Below, one piece after another: positions 45,467 through 54,098 of a stretch of DNA of 64,000 nt (position 1 is its first letter; each line of letters starts with the position of its first letter). The translations under genes were made by a program, and so were the position numbers. The notes under the pieces are model-generated. The model made no database searches and was not told where the DNA came from. It saw only the letters and a list, made by a program, of their open reading frames with translations. The stretch is from Duganella sp. sic0402 (GTDB lineage Bacteria > Pseudomonadota > Gammaproteobacteria > Burkholderiales > Burkholderiaceae_D), in the NCBI RefSeq assembly GCF_019219065.1, contig NZ_JAHUWK010000008.1, positions 62,001 through 126,000 on the forward strand. The letters run 5' to 3'.

Positions 45467-45656
45467 CGCCCATACCGGGCTGTAGCATGCGAAAATGAAA
45501 CCAGTATCAAAAAGCGCCGAAAATTCATCGAATATAAGCCAACAGCATGAATAAAGTCGCTAACTATACGCCCATAAAAGCCGCGAATTTACGCAGATTG
45601 TCGCCCAGTCGTTTAAGATGGTGGTTTCAACTACGGAAAACTGCCGCTCGGCCCCT

Positions 45657-46994
45657 ATGCAAAACGTCCTGCTTGTCGTTCTCGCCCTGTTTTTGGTTGC
45701 TTTGAACGGTTTCTTCGTCGCTGCCGAATTCGGTATCGTCACTCTGCGAAAAACGCGTGTCCGCGCCATCGCCAAGACGCAAGGATTAAAGGGTCGCATC
45801 CTCGGCAAAGTCCACGGCGAGCTGGACGCCTACCTGTCCGCTTGCCAACTCGGTATCACGCTGGCCTCGCTGGGCCTGGGCTGGGTCGGTGAGCCGGCCT
45901 TCGCCAGCCTGCTGGAACCGCTGCTGCACGCCATCGGCGTGACCTCGCCGGAGCTGATCCACGGCATCGCCTTCATCTTCGCCTTTGGCGTGATCTCCTT
46001 CCTGCACATCGTGGTCGGCGAACTCGCGCCGAAAACACTGGCGATCCGCATGCCGGAAGTGATCGGCCTGTGGAGCGCGCTGCCGCTGTATGGTTTCTAC
46101 TGGCTCATGTACCCGTTCATCTACCTGCTCAACGCCAGCGCCAATATGGTGCTGCGCGCTGCCGGCCTGGCCGGCAAAGGCGGCCACGACAGCCATTACT
46201 CGGTCGAGGAACTGAAACTGATCCTGCGCACCAGCCAGCCTGGCGAAAAATTCAATCAGGACGAGCGCAACATCCTGGCCCATTCACTGGACTTCAGCGA
46301 CCTGTCGGTGTCCGATCTGATGCGCCCGATTAACGAAGTGATCAGCCTGCACGCGGGCCGCTCGCTGCAAGACAATCTGGACACCATGCTGCGCAACCGC
46401 TTCAGCCGCTATCCGTACTACGACAAGGATGGCGAAACCGTGCTCGGCGTGGTGCACCTGAAAGACCTGTTCTTCGCCATGCAGTCCGGCCGCCCGATCG
46501 CCGACCTGATGGCCTTCCTGCGCCCGGTCGAAACGATTTCCGCGCGCGCCCCAGCGCTGGAGCAGTTCCGCCGTTTCCGTGATGGCGCACCGCACTTTGC
46601 GCTGATCGGTGAAAAAGGCAAGCGCCCGGTCGGCTTCATCACGCTGGACAACCTGCTGGGCGCCATGGTTGGCGAGATCCACGATGAATTCCGCCTCAAC
46701 GAAAACGACTGGCTGAAGCAGCCGGACGGCACGCTGATCGGCAAGGCCAGCCTGCCGATCTTCTCGCTGGAGCGCACGCTCGGCATCGATATCGAAAATG
46801 AAGAACTGGGCATGGAGGAAGTCGAATCAGTCGGCGGCCTGATCATGCTGAAGCTGGGCGACATCCCCAAACAGGGCCAGCGCATCAGCTTCCGCAGCTT
46901 CGATATCGTCGCCAAGAAAATGAACGGCCCGCGCATCCTGCTGGTCAAGGTCATCCCTAAAGATGACACCGAGGACAACGCCGATCAGGACTAA
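45657..46994 (+). CDS. CNNM/CorC-type membrane protein (DUF21-CBS-CorC_HlyC; hemolysin family)
   Basis: 445-residue membrane protein. DUF21 domain with four hydrophobic segments (QNVLLVVLALFLVALNGFFVAAEFGIV, then ELAPKTLAI), paired CBS domains (DLMRPINEVISLHAGRSL; RPVGFITLDNLLGAMVGEI) and a C-terminal CorC_HlyC domain (DGTLIGKASLPIFSLERTL). Characterised relatives handle Mg2+ or Co2+ efflux; the 'hemolysin' label is historical. The start at 45657 is chosen where the DUF21 helix begins; an ATG at 45618 would add 13 residues. Upstream 45467-45656 shows no gene. Convergent with the AI-2E-type gene, overlapping by 4 bases. Confidence 0.92.
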   Translation: MQNVLLVVLALFLVALNGFFVAAEFGIVTLRKTRVRAIAKTQGLKGRILGKVHGELDAYLSACQLGITLASLGLGWVGEPAFASLLEPLLHAIGVTSPELIHGIAFIFAFGVISFLHIVVGELAPKTLAIRMPEVIGLWSALPLYGFYWLMYPFIYLLNASANMVLRAAGLAGKGGHDSHYSVEELKLILRTSQPGEKFNQDERNILAHSLDFSDLSVSDLMRPINEVISLHAGRSLQDNLDTMLRNRFSRYPYYDKDGETVLGVVHLKDLFFAMQSGRPIADLMAFLRPVETISARAPALEQFRRFRDGAPHFALIGEKGKRPVGFITLDNLLGAMVGEIHDEFRLNENDWLKQPDGTLIGKASLPIFSLERTLGIDIENEELGMEEVESVGGLIMLKLGDIPKQGQRISFRSFDIVAKKMNGPRILLVKVIPKDDTEDNADQD

Positions 46995-48046
46995 GGCTGC
47001 GCGTCGGTTTTCAGTTCGTCACCGGTCCACTTGCGCAGCAGCCCGAGGCCGACCGCCAGCAGCGTCGGCCCGATGAACAGGCCGACAAAGCCGAACGCCA
47101 GCACGCCACCCATCACGCCCAGCAGCACCAGCGCAAACGGCAGGCTGCTGCCGCGCGAGATCAGCAGCGGCTTGATGACGTTGTCGACGCCGCTGATGAC
47201 AAACATCCCCCAGATGAACATGAAGATGGCCCAGCCGGTGTCGCCATGGTTGAACAGCCAGATGGTGGCCGCGCCCCAGATCAGCGGCGGGCCGACCGGG
47301 ATCAGCGAGAACAGAAAGGTAGCGACCGACATCAGCGTCACCGCCGGCACGCCGGCGATCAGGAAGCCGACCGCCGCCACTGCCGCCTGCGCCGCGGCCG
47401 TGCCGAGGATGCCGTACATCACGCCGCGCACAGTACGGCTGACGGTGTCGGCCACAGTGATGCTTTGTTCGCCGATCAGCTTGTCCATGCCGGACGCCAG
47501 CGCGTACAGGATGGCGTGGCCGTCGCGGTACAGGAAGAAGCTGACAAACACCGCCAGGCTGACCTGCGCCACACCCGATCCCAGCACCATGCCGCCGCCC
47601 AGCAGCAGCCGGCGCGCCGGCTCCAGCAGGTTGCGCGCAGCCTCCAGCAATTCTTCGCGGCTGTGCAGCAGCGTGTTCAGGTAGCTGTCGATGGCTTCGC
47701 CGACCAGCGGGATATCCTTGATCCAGGCGGGCGCGTTCAGCGTGCCGCTGCCCAGGCCGGCCTTGATCTGGTCATAGTAGGAGGTGGCGTTATCGGCGAT
47801 ATTCCAGGTCACCAGCGTCAGCGGCACGATGATCAGCAGCGTCAGGCCGACGCTCATCACCAGCGCGGCGATGGTGCGGCGGTTGTTCAGCTTGTCCAGC
47901 AGGCGCAGGTACAGCGGCCAGCTGGAGATGGTGATCGCGGCAGCAAACAGGATCGCTGCCAGGAACGGCCGCAGCACCGCCAGGCAGCCGATCACCAGCA
48001 GGATGACAGCGGCCAGTCGGGTAAAGGGCTGGAAGCGCTGTTGCAT
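46991..48046 (-). CDS. AI-2E family transporter
   Basis: 351-residue membrane protein with about eight hydrophobic segments and a large central loop (YYDQIKAGLGSGTLNAPAWIKDIPLVGEAID). Family blocks: FLAAILFAAAITISSWPLY, FVSFFLYRDGHAILYAL, GFLIAGVPAVTLMSVATFLFSLIPVGPPLIWG, and GLFIGPTLLAVG. Members include TqsA/YdiK and Na+/H+ antiporters; quorum signal export is not shown for most. It starts 2 bases after the SCO1 stop on the same strand, so the two are probably coupled. Confidence 0.9.
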   Translation of the reverse strand: MQQRFQPFTRLAAVILLVIGCLAVLRPFLAAILFAAAITISSWPLYLRLLDKLNNRRTIAALVMSVGLTLLIIVPLTLVTWNIADNATSYYDQIKAGLGSGTLNAPAWIKDIPLVGEAIDSYLNTLLHSREELLEAARNLLEPARRLLLGGGMVLGSGVAQVSLAVFVSFFLYRDGHAILYALASGMDKLIGEQSITVADTVSRTVRGVMYGILGTAAAQAAVAAVGFLIAGVPAVTLMSVATFLFSLIPVGPPLIWGAATIWLFNHGDTGWAIFMFIWGMFVISGVDNVIKPLLISRGSSLPFALVLLGVMGGVLAFGFVGLFIGPTLLAVGLGLLRKWTGDELKTDAQP

Positions 48047-48048
48047 GA

Positions 48049-48642
48049 TCAGGACAGCAGCAGTTTGATGTCATGCAGCGCCGGACCGGTGCCCTGGCCC
48101 GGACGCAGCAGCAGGCGCAGCTTGCCCTGTTTGTCGAACACATAGCTGGCGGCGGTGTGGTCGATCGAATAGCTTTCCCTGGTGCTGCCCGGCACCTTGT
48201 TGTACACCACCTTGAATTCCTTGCCGACGGCGGCGGTCTGCTCGGCCGTGCCATACAAGCCGAGGAAGCGCTTGTCGAAGGCTGGCACGTATTCGGCCAG
48301 CAGCTGCTGGGTGTCGCGCTCGGGGTCAACCGTGACGAACAGCACTTGCACCTGTTCGGCTTGCGGACCAAGCTGCTTCATGATTTCCGACATTTCGGCC
48401 ATGGTGGTCGGACACACGTCGGGGCATTGGGTATAGCCGAAGAACATCACCACCACCTTGCCCTTGAAATCGGCCACGGTGCGTGGCTTGCCGGTGTGGT
48501 CGGTCAGGGAAAAGTCCTTGGCAAAGGAGGCGCCGGTCAGGTCGGTGCTCTGGAACGCCAGCTTGGGCGATTCCGCCTGTTTCTGGCCACAGCCGGCCAG
48601 CACGGAAACCGCGATCATCGCAAAGGCGAGAACTTTTTTCAT
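48049..48642 (-). CDS. SCO1/SenC-family copper chaperone lipoprotein
   Basis: 197-residue periplasmic lipoprotein (lipobox VLAGC, Cys18) with a thioredoxin fold. The copper site is complete: CPDVCPTTMAE (two Cys) and the downstream His in SIDHTAASYVFD. It delivers copper to the CuA site of cytochrome oxidase subunit II; the oxidase genes lie just upstream on the same strand. Separated from ctaB by 128 bases that carry a small tandem repeat, so it may have its own promoter. Confidence 0.93.
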   Translation of the reverse strand: MKKVLAFAMIAVSVLAGCGQKQAESPKLAFQSTDLTGASFAKDFSLTDHTGKPRTVADFKGKVVVMFFGYTQCPDVCPTTMAEMSEIMKQLGPQAEQVQVLFVTVDPERDTQQLLAEYVPAFDKRFLGLYGTAEQTAAVGKEFKVVYNKVPGSTRESYSIDHTAASYVFDKQGKLRLLLRPGQGTGPALHDIKLLLS

Positions 48643-48707
48643 CGAGAGTGGTCTTTCAGTTGAACTTATTTTGGCTCACGCCAGTCTAACCCGCATGATG
48701 CCATTAT

Positions 48708-48740
48708 CACTGCTTAAATACTGCTTAATTACTGCTTAAT
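48708..48740. repeat. Three tandem 11-bp repeats upstream of the SCO1 gene
   Basis: CACTGCTTAAA, TACTGCTTAAT and TACTGCTTAAT follow one another without spacer in the gap between ctaB and the SCO1 gene. The period (11 bases) is about one helical turn, which suits a row of protein-binding sites. Confidence 0.6.
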
Positions 48741-48770
48741 AGGCAATGATAACCAGCTGAAATCGTCCGA

Positions 48771-49667
48771 TCAGATCTTGATGTAGTGGTCAACCAGCAG
48801 GGCGACGAATAGCAGTCCGAGGTACATGATGGACCAGGCGAAGGCTTTGCGGGCAATCAGGTCGGTGTAGTGGCGGTAGATTTTCCAGGAGTGGTGCAGG
48901 AATACGGCGTTCAGGATCACTGCGCTGACCAGGTAGATCAGGCCGCTCATCTGCACCGCGTACGGCAGCAGCGTGGTGGCCGCCAGCGCAATCGAGTACA
49001 GCCAGACGTGGAATTGGGTGAACTGCATGCCATGCGTGACCGGCAGCATCGGCAGGCCGGACTTGGCGTAGTCGTCGCGGCGGTACAGCGCCAGCGCCCA
49101 GAAATGCGGCGGCGTCCAGACGAAGATGATCATCACCAGCAGCCAGGCTTCCATCGGCACATCGTTGGCCACCGCTGCCCAGCCCAGGGCCGGCGGCATC
49201 GCGCCCGACAGGCCGCCGATCACAATATTCTGCGGCGTGGCCGGCTTCAAAATCATCGTGTAGATAATCGCGTAGCCGAGGAAGGTGACAAAGGTCAGCC
49301 ACATGGTCAGCGGATTGACCAGCGCGTACAGTACCCACATGCCGGCCCCACCGATCACGAGGGCAAAGATCACCGTCTGCAGCACCGTGATATCGCCCAG
49401 CGCCATCGGCCGGCGCGCAGTGCGCGCCATGCGCGCGTCAATCTCGCGCTCAGCCAGGCAGTTGACCGCGAACGCCGCGCCGGTCAGCAGCCAGATGCCC
49501 ACCGTGGCATATAGCACCAGCGTCACGCTTGGCAAACCATCCGAGGTGCCCAGAAACATGCCAATAATGGCGACAAACACCGCCATCATGGTGACGCGCG
49601 GTTTGGTCAGCGCCCAAAATTGCGAGGCGCGGTTCTGGTATTTGGTGGTTACGGTTTGCGTGGTCAT
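48771..49667 (-). CDS. ctaB: Protoheme IX farnesyltransferase (heme O synthase)
   Basis: 298-residue polytopic UbiA-family enzyme that attaches farnesyl to heme B, giving heme O for aa3-type oxidases. Prenyl-binding motif [19 protein letters not shown] and the second acidic region [27 protein letters not shown] are present; about eight hydrophobic segments. It follows ctaA by 13 bases on the same strand. Confidence 0.96.
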   Translation of the reverse strand: MTTQTVTTKYQNRASQFWALTKPRVTMMAVFVAIIGMFLGTSDGLPSVTLVLYATVGIWLLTGAAFAVNCLAEREIDARMARTARRPMALGDITVLQTVIFALVIGGAGMWVLYALVNPLTMWLTFVTFLGYAIIYTMILKPATPQNIVIGGLSGAMPPALGWAAVANDVPMEAWLLVMIIFVWTPPHFWALALYRRDDYAKSGLPMLPVTHGMQFTQFHVWLYSIALAATTLLPYAVQMSGLIYLVSAVILNAVFLHHSWKIYRHYTDLIARKAFAWSIMYLGLLFVALLVDHYIKI

Positions 49668-49680
49668 GAGAGCAACTTAA

Positions 49681-50841
49681 TCAATGCCGTACCGTCGACG
49701 TCGGAGGATGCGCGGCACCTGAAGCTGCCTTTTTTGCAATGTCGTACTGGTACTTAGCCTTGTAGTTTAACATGGTCAGCAACAGCACGAGCAGCGCCGC
49801 CCCGGCGTTGTGCAGCACCGCGATGGTCAGCGGGAAGCTCAGGTAGATGGTCGCCAGGCCGGTGACGATCTGCGCGCCCAGCACCAGCGCGATATTGCGC
49901 GCGGTTTTATGCAGGGCATCGTGGCCCCAGGCGCGCCACACGGCATAGCCCGCCACCACCGCCACCAGCAAGCCGAAGTTGCGGTGCACCCAGTGAATCG
50001 CCGTCAGCGCGGAGAATGGCAGATAGTGGCCGGCGGCTGTCTTGCCCAGCTCGCGCCACAGTGTGAAGCCGTGTTCAAAATCCATCTCCGGTATCAGCTT
50101 GCCGCCGCACAGCGGGAAATCGGTACAGGCCAGCGTCGCGTAGTTGGTGCTGACCCAGCCGCCCAGCGCCAGCTGCACCAGCAGGAACACCGCCGCCAGC
50201 GCAGACAACATCCGGATCTTGCGCATTGCCGGCGGCGAGGCGCTGACCACGGTGCGCGGCGAAATCAGATGGTTCTGGCGGCCGCCATACCACACCAGCA
50301 TCGCCAGCAGGCCCATGCCCAGCAACAGGTGGATGGTGACGATCACCGGTTGCAGCTTCAGCGTCACGGTCCAGGCGCCGAACGCGCCCTGCACGCACAC
50401 CGCCAGGAATAGCGCGGTCGGCATCCACGGCGCATATTCGGCGCGCGTGCCCTTGGACTTGCGCCACTGATACCAGGCTTGCGCCATCATCGCCACGATC
50501 AGCACGCCGATGGTCATCGCCAGATAGCGGTGGATCATCTCAATCCACGCCTTGACCACGGTCACCGGGCCATGCGGCATCAGCGTTTCCGCCGCGACGA
50601 TCTGCTCATGCGCGATGAAGGGATTGGCGGCGCCGTAGCAGCCCGGCCAGTCGGGGCAGCCCAGGCCGGAGTCGGTCAGGCGCGTGAACGCGCCAAACAC
50701 GATCAGGTCGAAGGTGATGAACACGCACACCCACACCAGCTTGCGGTACTTGTTAGCGTCCGACGACGTCCAGACGATGGCGGCCGGCAGCAGCGCGATC
50801 AGCAGCGCCGTGACAGCCATTTGTGCGAGAGTGAGATGCAT
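49681..50841 (-). CDS. ctaA: Heme A synthase
   Basis: 386-residue COX15/CtaA-type membrane enzyme converting heme O to heme A. Typical signs: FGAFTRLTDSGLGCPDWPGCYGAANPF near residue 50 (paired Cys), EMIHRYLAMTIGVLIV and a second HR motif in ALTAIHWVHRNFGLLVAV, which supply heme-binding histidines, plus about eight membrane segments. It lies between the SCO-like gene and ctaB. Confidence 0.95.
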   Translation of the reverse strand: MHLTLAQMAVTALLIALLPAAIVWTSSDANKYRKLVWVCVFITFDLIVFGAFTRLTDSGLGCPDWPGCYGAANPFIAHEQIVAAETLMPHGPVTVVKAWIEMIHRYLAMTIGVLIVAMMAQAWYQWRKSKGTRAEYAPWMPTALFLAVCVQGAFGAWTVTLKLQPVIVTIHLLLGMGLLAMLVWYGGRQNHLISPRTVVSASPPAMRKIRMLSALAAVFLLVQLALGGWVSTNYATLACTDFPLCGGKLIPEMDFEHGFTLWRELGKTAAGHYLPFSALTAIHWVHRNFGLLVAVVAGYAVWRAWGHDALHKTARNIALVLGAQIVTGLATIYLSFPLTIAVLHNAGAALLVLLLTMLNYKAKYQYDIAKKAASGAAHPPTSTVRH

Positions 50842-50846
50842 ATTCT

Positions 50847-51467
50847 TTAACCTATGGCCGAAGCCTTCAACAATTTCGCGATGTCCTTGTGGACCCGCTT
50901 GACCTTCTCCACATCGCTGGACACCGCCCCTTTCGGGAAGCGCATCATCAGATTGCCCAGCGGATCAATCAAATACATATGCTCGGACGCGCGGTCGGCT
51001 GCGCCGCCTTCCAGCGGCAGCCATTTCTCCAGCACCGCCGCCGGCGCGCGCAGCATATGCGTGCCGTCATTCACCCGCAGCAGCATGGTTTCCAGCGGCT
51101 GGTCGTCGGTGATCAGCCACACCCGCTCGATGCGGTCGGCCTCCTTGCCCTGCATGGTGCGCAACTGGCGCATCGCAAACAACTGGTCCTGGCAATCCGC
51201 CGCGCAGTCGGACGGACCGACTTTCAGCATGATCCACTTGCCCTTGTAATCCTCCAGCCGCGCCGGCTTTCCGTCCAGCGTGGTGCTGGCCATGGCCGGG
51301 ATCGGATAGGCACGCGGATCGATCAGCGCGCCGTAGTTGGTCTGTCCGCCCTTGGGCTTGATGACGTAATAGGTAAAGTATGACGCAATCAGCGGCGCCG
51401 CGCACACCGCCAGCACGGCCAGCAGTTTCCAGCGGCCGCGCGCCTGGCTATTGTTTGTTTTTTCCAC
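50847..51467 (-). CDS. Membrane-anchored SCO/thioredoxin-like protein of the oxidase cluster
   Basis: 206-residue protein with one N-terminal membrane helix (LLAVLAVCAAPLIASYFTYYVI) and a periplasmic thioredoxin-like domain: DYKGKWIMLKVGPSDCAADCQDQLFAMRQLRTM holds a Cys-x3-Cys pair like SCO proteins, followed by VWLITDDQP and SEHMYLIDPLGNLMMRFP with a possible third ligand His. It is thus a diverged relative of SCO1 and a candidate assembly factor. It starts at GTG, overlaps the SURF1 gene by 20 bases and precedes ctaA by 5 bases. The exact biochemical role is unknown to me. Confidence 0.75.
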   Translation of the reverse strand: MEKTNNSQARGRWKLLAVLAVCAAPLIASYFTYYVIKPKGGQTNYGALIDPRAYPIPAMASTTLDGKPARLEDYKGKWIMLKVGPSDCAADCQDQLFAMRQLRTMQGKEADRIERVWLITDDQPLETMLLRVNDGTHMLRAPAAVLEKWLPLEGGAADRASEHMYLIDPLGNLMMRFPKGAVSSDVEKVKRVHKDIAKLLKASAIG

Positions 51468-52176
51468 GTCTGAATCCGTTCACAACAAAAAAGATCAGCG
51501 CCATCGCCGACAGCGCATACCACTGGAAAGCGTAGCCCTGATGTTTCTCCACGCCCAGCGACGGCGCCGGCCAGTCACGCACCATCTGCACATCGTCGCC
51601 GGACGGCTGGGCTGGCGCGCCCTGCTCCACCACAAACGGCTGCATGGTCAGGCCGCTATCCTTGGCCAGTTGCAGCGGATCGGCGTTCTGCACGATGGCG
51701 TTGGGCGTCAGCGCCGCCGCCGTGCCCAGCTCCATCACATGGCCGGCGTTATGCCGTGCCACGCCCTGCAGCGTGACCGCGCCTTCCGGCGTGGCGTAAG
51801 CCGGCAGCCGGTCGCGCACCGCCGGATCGCGCGGCAACCAGCCGCGCGCCACCAGCACATGCATATTTGATCCCGCTATTTTAAACGGCATCAACAAATA
51901 AAACCCGGCCCGGCCCTGGTAGGGACGGTTGTCCAGATACACCGGCCAGCCACGCACGAACTCGCCACTGACGGTCACGCGGCGCCAGGCGACAGTGTCC
52001 GCCGCCAGCGGCGCGCCGTCCAGCACTACCGGCGCCGTCTGCGCGCCCTGGGACAATTTGTCCTGCAGCGCGGTCTTCTGTTCGGCGCGGCGCGACTGCC
52101 AGTTACCGAGTTGCACACCCAGGGCCACCAGCAGCACGGTGGCCACGAAAGGAATCAATTTAAACCGGAACGCCAT
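51448..52176 (-). CDS. SURF1-family cytochrome oxidase assembly protein
   Basis: 242-residue protein with two membrane helices, one at each end (FKLIPFVATVLLVALGVQLGNWQ and GYAFQWYALSAMALIFFVVNGFR), as in SURF1. The family lines LGNWQSRRAEQK, VYLDNRPYQGRAGFYLLMPFKI, VLVARGWLPRD and HQGYAFQWYALS are all seen. It assists heme A insertion into subunit I. First gene of the run SURF1 - SCO-like - ctaA - ctaB on the minus strand. Confidence 0.93.
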   Translation of the reverse strand: MAFRFKLIPFVATVLLVALGVQLGNWQSRRAEQKTALQDKLSQGAQTAPVVLDGAPLAADTVAWRRVTVSGEFVRGWPVYLDNRPYQGRAGFYLLMPFKIAGSNMHVLVARGWLPRDPAVRDRLPAYATPEGAVTLQGVARHNAGHVMELGTAAALTPNAIVQNADPLQLAKDSGLTMQPFVVEQGAPAQPSGDDVQMVRDWPAPSLGVEKHQGYAFQWYALSAMALIFFVVNGFRRGKNKQ

Positions 52177-52214
52177 TACAATGGAACCTTGATCAAATCG
52201 CTATTCTCCATGAC

Positions 52215-52421
52215 ATGAAAATTGCCGTTGCCATCGCCTTCATCCTGATCATCGGCAGCCTGGCAGTGGCGTTCTTCTTTCTGATGCGGGACAAGGGGCG
52301 CAGCAACAACACGGTGCGGGCGCTGGCGGTGCGCGTGGCGCTGTCGATCACCCTGTTCCTGCTGATACTGCTCGCCTACAAGCTAGGGTACATCCACCCG
52401 ACCGGCATCCGCAACGGATAA
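52215..52421 (+). CDS. DUF2909-type twin-transmembrane protein
   Basis: 68-residue protein with two hydrophobic segments (VAIAFILIIGSLAVAFFFLM and ALSITLFLLILLAYKLG) separated by RDKGRSNNTVRALAVR. This fits the small DUF2909 family often found inside oxidase clusters of Betaproteobacteria. It is on the opposite strand to its neighbours, divergent from SURF1 by 38 bases and convergent with ctaE. Function unknown; an assembly or stability role is only suggested by place. Confidence 0.82.
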   Translation: MKIAVAIAFILIIGSLAVAFFFLMRDKGRSNNTVRALAVRVALSITLFLLILLAYKLGYIHPTGIRNG

Positions 52422-52447
52422 AAAAAAGCCGCACCGGAGTGCGGCTT
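52420..52447 (-). terminator. Terminator of the ctaC-ctaE operon
   Basis: AAGCCGCAC pairs perfectly with GTGCGGCTT around a CGGA loop; on the minus strand the stem is followed by eight T. It therefore ends the transcript from ctaE. Its A-tract on the plus strand overlaps the stop codon of the DUF2909 gene. Confidence 0.85.
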
Positions 52448-52462
52448 GTCCAGCGGTGCACC

Positions 52463-53323
52463 TTACATCCAGTACACCACCACGTACAGGCCCAGCCAGA
52501 CTACGTCGACAAAGTGCCAGTACCAGGCCGCGCCTTCAAACGCGAAGTGATTGTCCGGCGTGAAGTGCCCTTTCAGCAAGCGGTACAGCACCACCGACAG
52601 CATGATCGCCCCCATGGTCACGTGGAAGCCGTGGAAGCCGGTCAGCATGAAGAAGGTCGAGCCGTAGATGCCCGAGGTCAGCTTCAGGTTCAGTTCGGTG
52701 TACGCATGGTAGTACTCATACGCCTGGAAGCCCATGAAGGTCGCGCCCAGCAGCACCGTGGCGAACAGCCAGATCGCCGTCTGCGCACGATGGCCGGCGC
52801 GCAGCGCGTGGTGCGCGATGGTCAGCGTTACACCGGAGGTCAGCAGCAGCGCGGTGTTGATGGTCGGGATCGGGAACGGGCCCATGGTGCGGAATTCTTC
52901 CACCGTGCCGGCCGGGCTGGCGCCCGCCCACTGCGCGGCAAAGTCCGGCCAGATGAATTTGTGGTCGAGATCGCCCAGCCATGGCAGCGTGATGGTGCGC
53001 GCATAGAACAGCGCGCCGAAGAAGGCGCCGAAGAACATCACCTCCGAGAAGATGAACCAGCCCATCGCCCAGCGGTAGGAGTGGTCGATGCGCTGGCTGT
53101 ACAAGCCGCCTTCCGATTCCTTGATGGCGTCGCCGAACCAGAAATACAGCACGATCAGCGTACCGAGGATGCCGACGCCGTTCGCGGCCGGCCCCCACGA
53201 TACATCATTAACCCACGCCGACGCGCCGATCATGGTCACCAGCAGCGACAGGCCGGCCAGCAGCGGCCATCGGGATGGACCGGGCACGAAGTAGTACGGC
53301 GCGGCAGTGTTATGTGAACTCAT
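52463..53323 (-). CDS. ctaE: Cytochrome c oxidase subunit III
   Basis: 286-residue inner-membrane subunit with seven hydrophobic segments. Family lines: YYFVPGPSRWPLLAGLSLLVTMIGAS, YRWAMGWFIFSEVMFFGAFFGALFYAR, MGFQAYEYYHAY, FFMLTGFHGFHVTMGAIML and WYWHFVDVVWLGLYVVVYWM. Start at 53323 is chosen since GGGGAG lies 6 bases upstream; an ATG at 53329 touches that site directly. Ends 16 bases before a terminator. Confidence 0.95.
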   Translation of the reverse strand: MSSHNTAAPYYFVPGPSRWPLLAGLSLLVTMIGASAWVNDVSWGPAANGVGILGTLIVLYFWFGDAIKESEGGLYSQRIDHSYRWAMGWFIFSEVMFFGAFFGALFYARTITLPWLGDLDHKFIWPDFAAQWAGASPAGTVEEFRTMGPFPIPTINTALLLTSGVTLTIAHHALRAGHRAQTAIWLFATVLLGATFMGFQAYEYYHAYTELNLKLTSGIYGSTFFMLTGFHGFHVTMGAIMLSVVLYRLLKGHFTPDNHFAFEGAAWYWHFVDVVWLGLYVVVYWM

Positions 53324-53357
53324 CTGCATCTCCCCTATTCACTATTGATCTATTGAT

Positions 53358-53558
53358 CTATTGAGCTACTACGAATTTGACGATTGTTATCAGTAATCCT
53401 ATGAACACCGCCACCGCCAGCAAGGCCGCGATGATGACATGCAAGGGATTGAATCCCTGCTGGTCATCCGCGTCGAAATCGCGCTTGCGGCGCAGGCCTA
53501 CAAACGACCACAGCACGGCCCGCAGCGAATACAGGAAGCCGGGCTTGTCCGCCATCAC
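53358..53558 (-). CDS. DUF2970-type small membrane protein
   Basis: 66-residue protein with one C-terminal membrane helix (HVIIAALLAVAVFIGLLITIVKFVV) and an N-terminal FLYSLRAVLWSFVGLRRKRDF segment, typical of DUF2970 proteins encoded between ctaG and ctaE in Betaproteobacteria. The start overlaps the ctaG stop (ATGA). Function unknown, likely oxidase-linked. Confidence 0.85.
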   Translation of the reverse strand: MMADKPGFLYSLRAVLWSFVGLRRKRDFDADDQQGFNPLHVIIAALLAVAVFIGLLITIVKFVVAQ

Positions 53559-54097
53559 TGCACCGCCGCCGACTTGACCAGGCCACCGCCGATTTCAAAG
53601 AAGGTGTACGACAGCGTAATCGTCTTCACATCCTTCGGCAGCTTCGGGTCGATGAAAAACACCACCGGCATCTGGCGCGCTTCGCTGGCCTTCAGGGTTT
53701 GCTGCTGGAAGCAGAAGCACTCCACCTTCATGAAATACGGCGTCGCGTTCTGCGGCGCGTAACTCGGTATTGCCTGCGCATTCATGTCGCGCTTTTGCGT
53801 ATTCACCACTTCGTACATCACCGTATTCAGTTCGCCGGGATGGACCGTCATGCTGGACTGCGTCGGACGGAAGCGCCATGGCCCCTGCGCGTTGCCGTCG
53901 AACTCGATGGTGACGCTGCGGCTCTTGTCGACTTGCGTATTTTTGTCGTACGCGACGACGCCATCCTTCTGCGTCAGCACGTTCAAGCCCAGCGCTTCGC
54001 AGATCTGGCGGTAGAACGGATTAAGCGCATAGGCAAAGCCGAACATCACCATCGCGATGATGACCAGCTTGCCCAGCAGTCGGCGGTTTTCCGTCAT
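53555..54097 (-). CDS. ctaG: Cytochrome c oxidase assembly protein CtaG (Cox11)
   Basis: 180-residue periplasmic copper chaperone with one N-terminal membrane anchor (LGKLVIIAMVMFGFAYALNPFY). It delivers copper to the CuB site of subunit I. The copper-binding FMKVECFCFQQQTL motif and the family line RPTQSSMTVHPGELNTVMYEVVNT are present. It lies directly after a 35-residue gene and before DUF2970 with overlapping ends. Confidence 0.95.
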   Translation of the reverse strand: MTENRRLLGKLVIIAMVMFGFAYALNPFYRQICEALGLNVLTQKDGVVAYDKNTQVDKSRSVTIEFDGNAQGPWRFRPTQSSMTVHPGELNTVMYEVVNTQKRDMNAQAIPSYAPQNATPYFMKVECFCFQQQTLKASEARQMPVVFFIDPKLPKDVKTITLSYTFFEIGGGLVKSAAVQ

Positions 54098-54098
54098 G

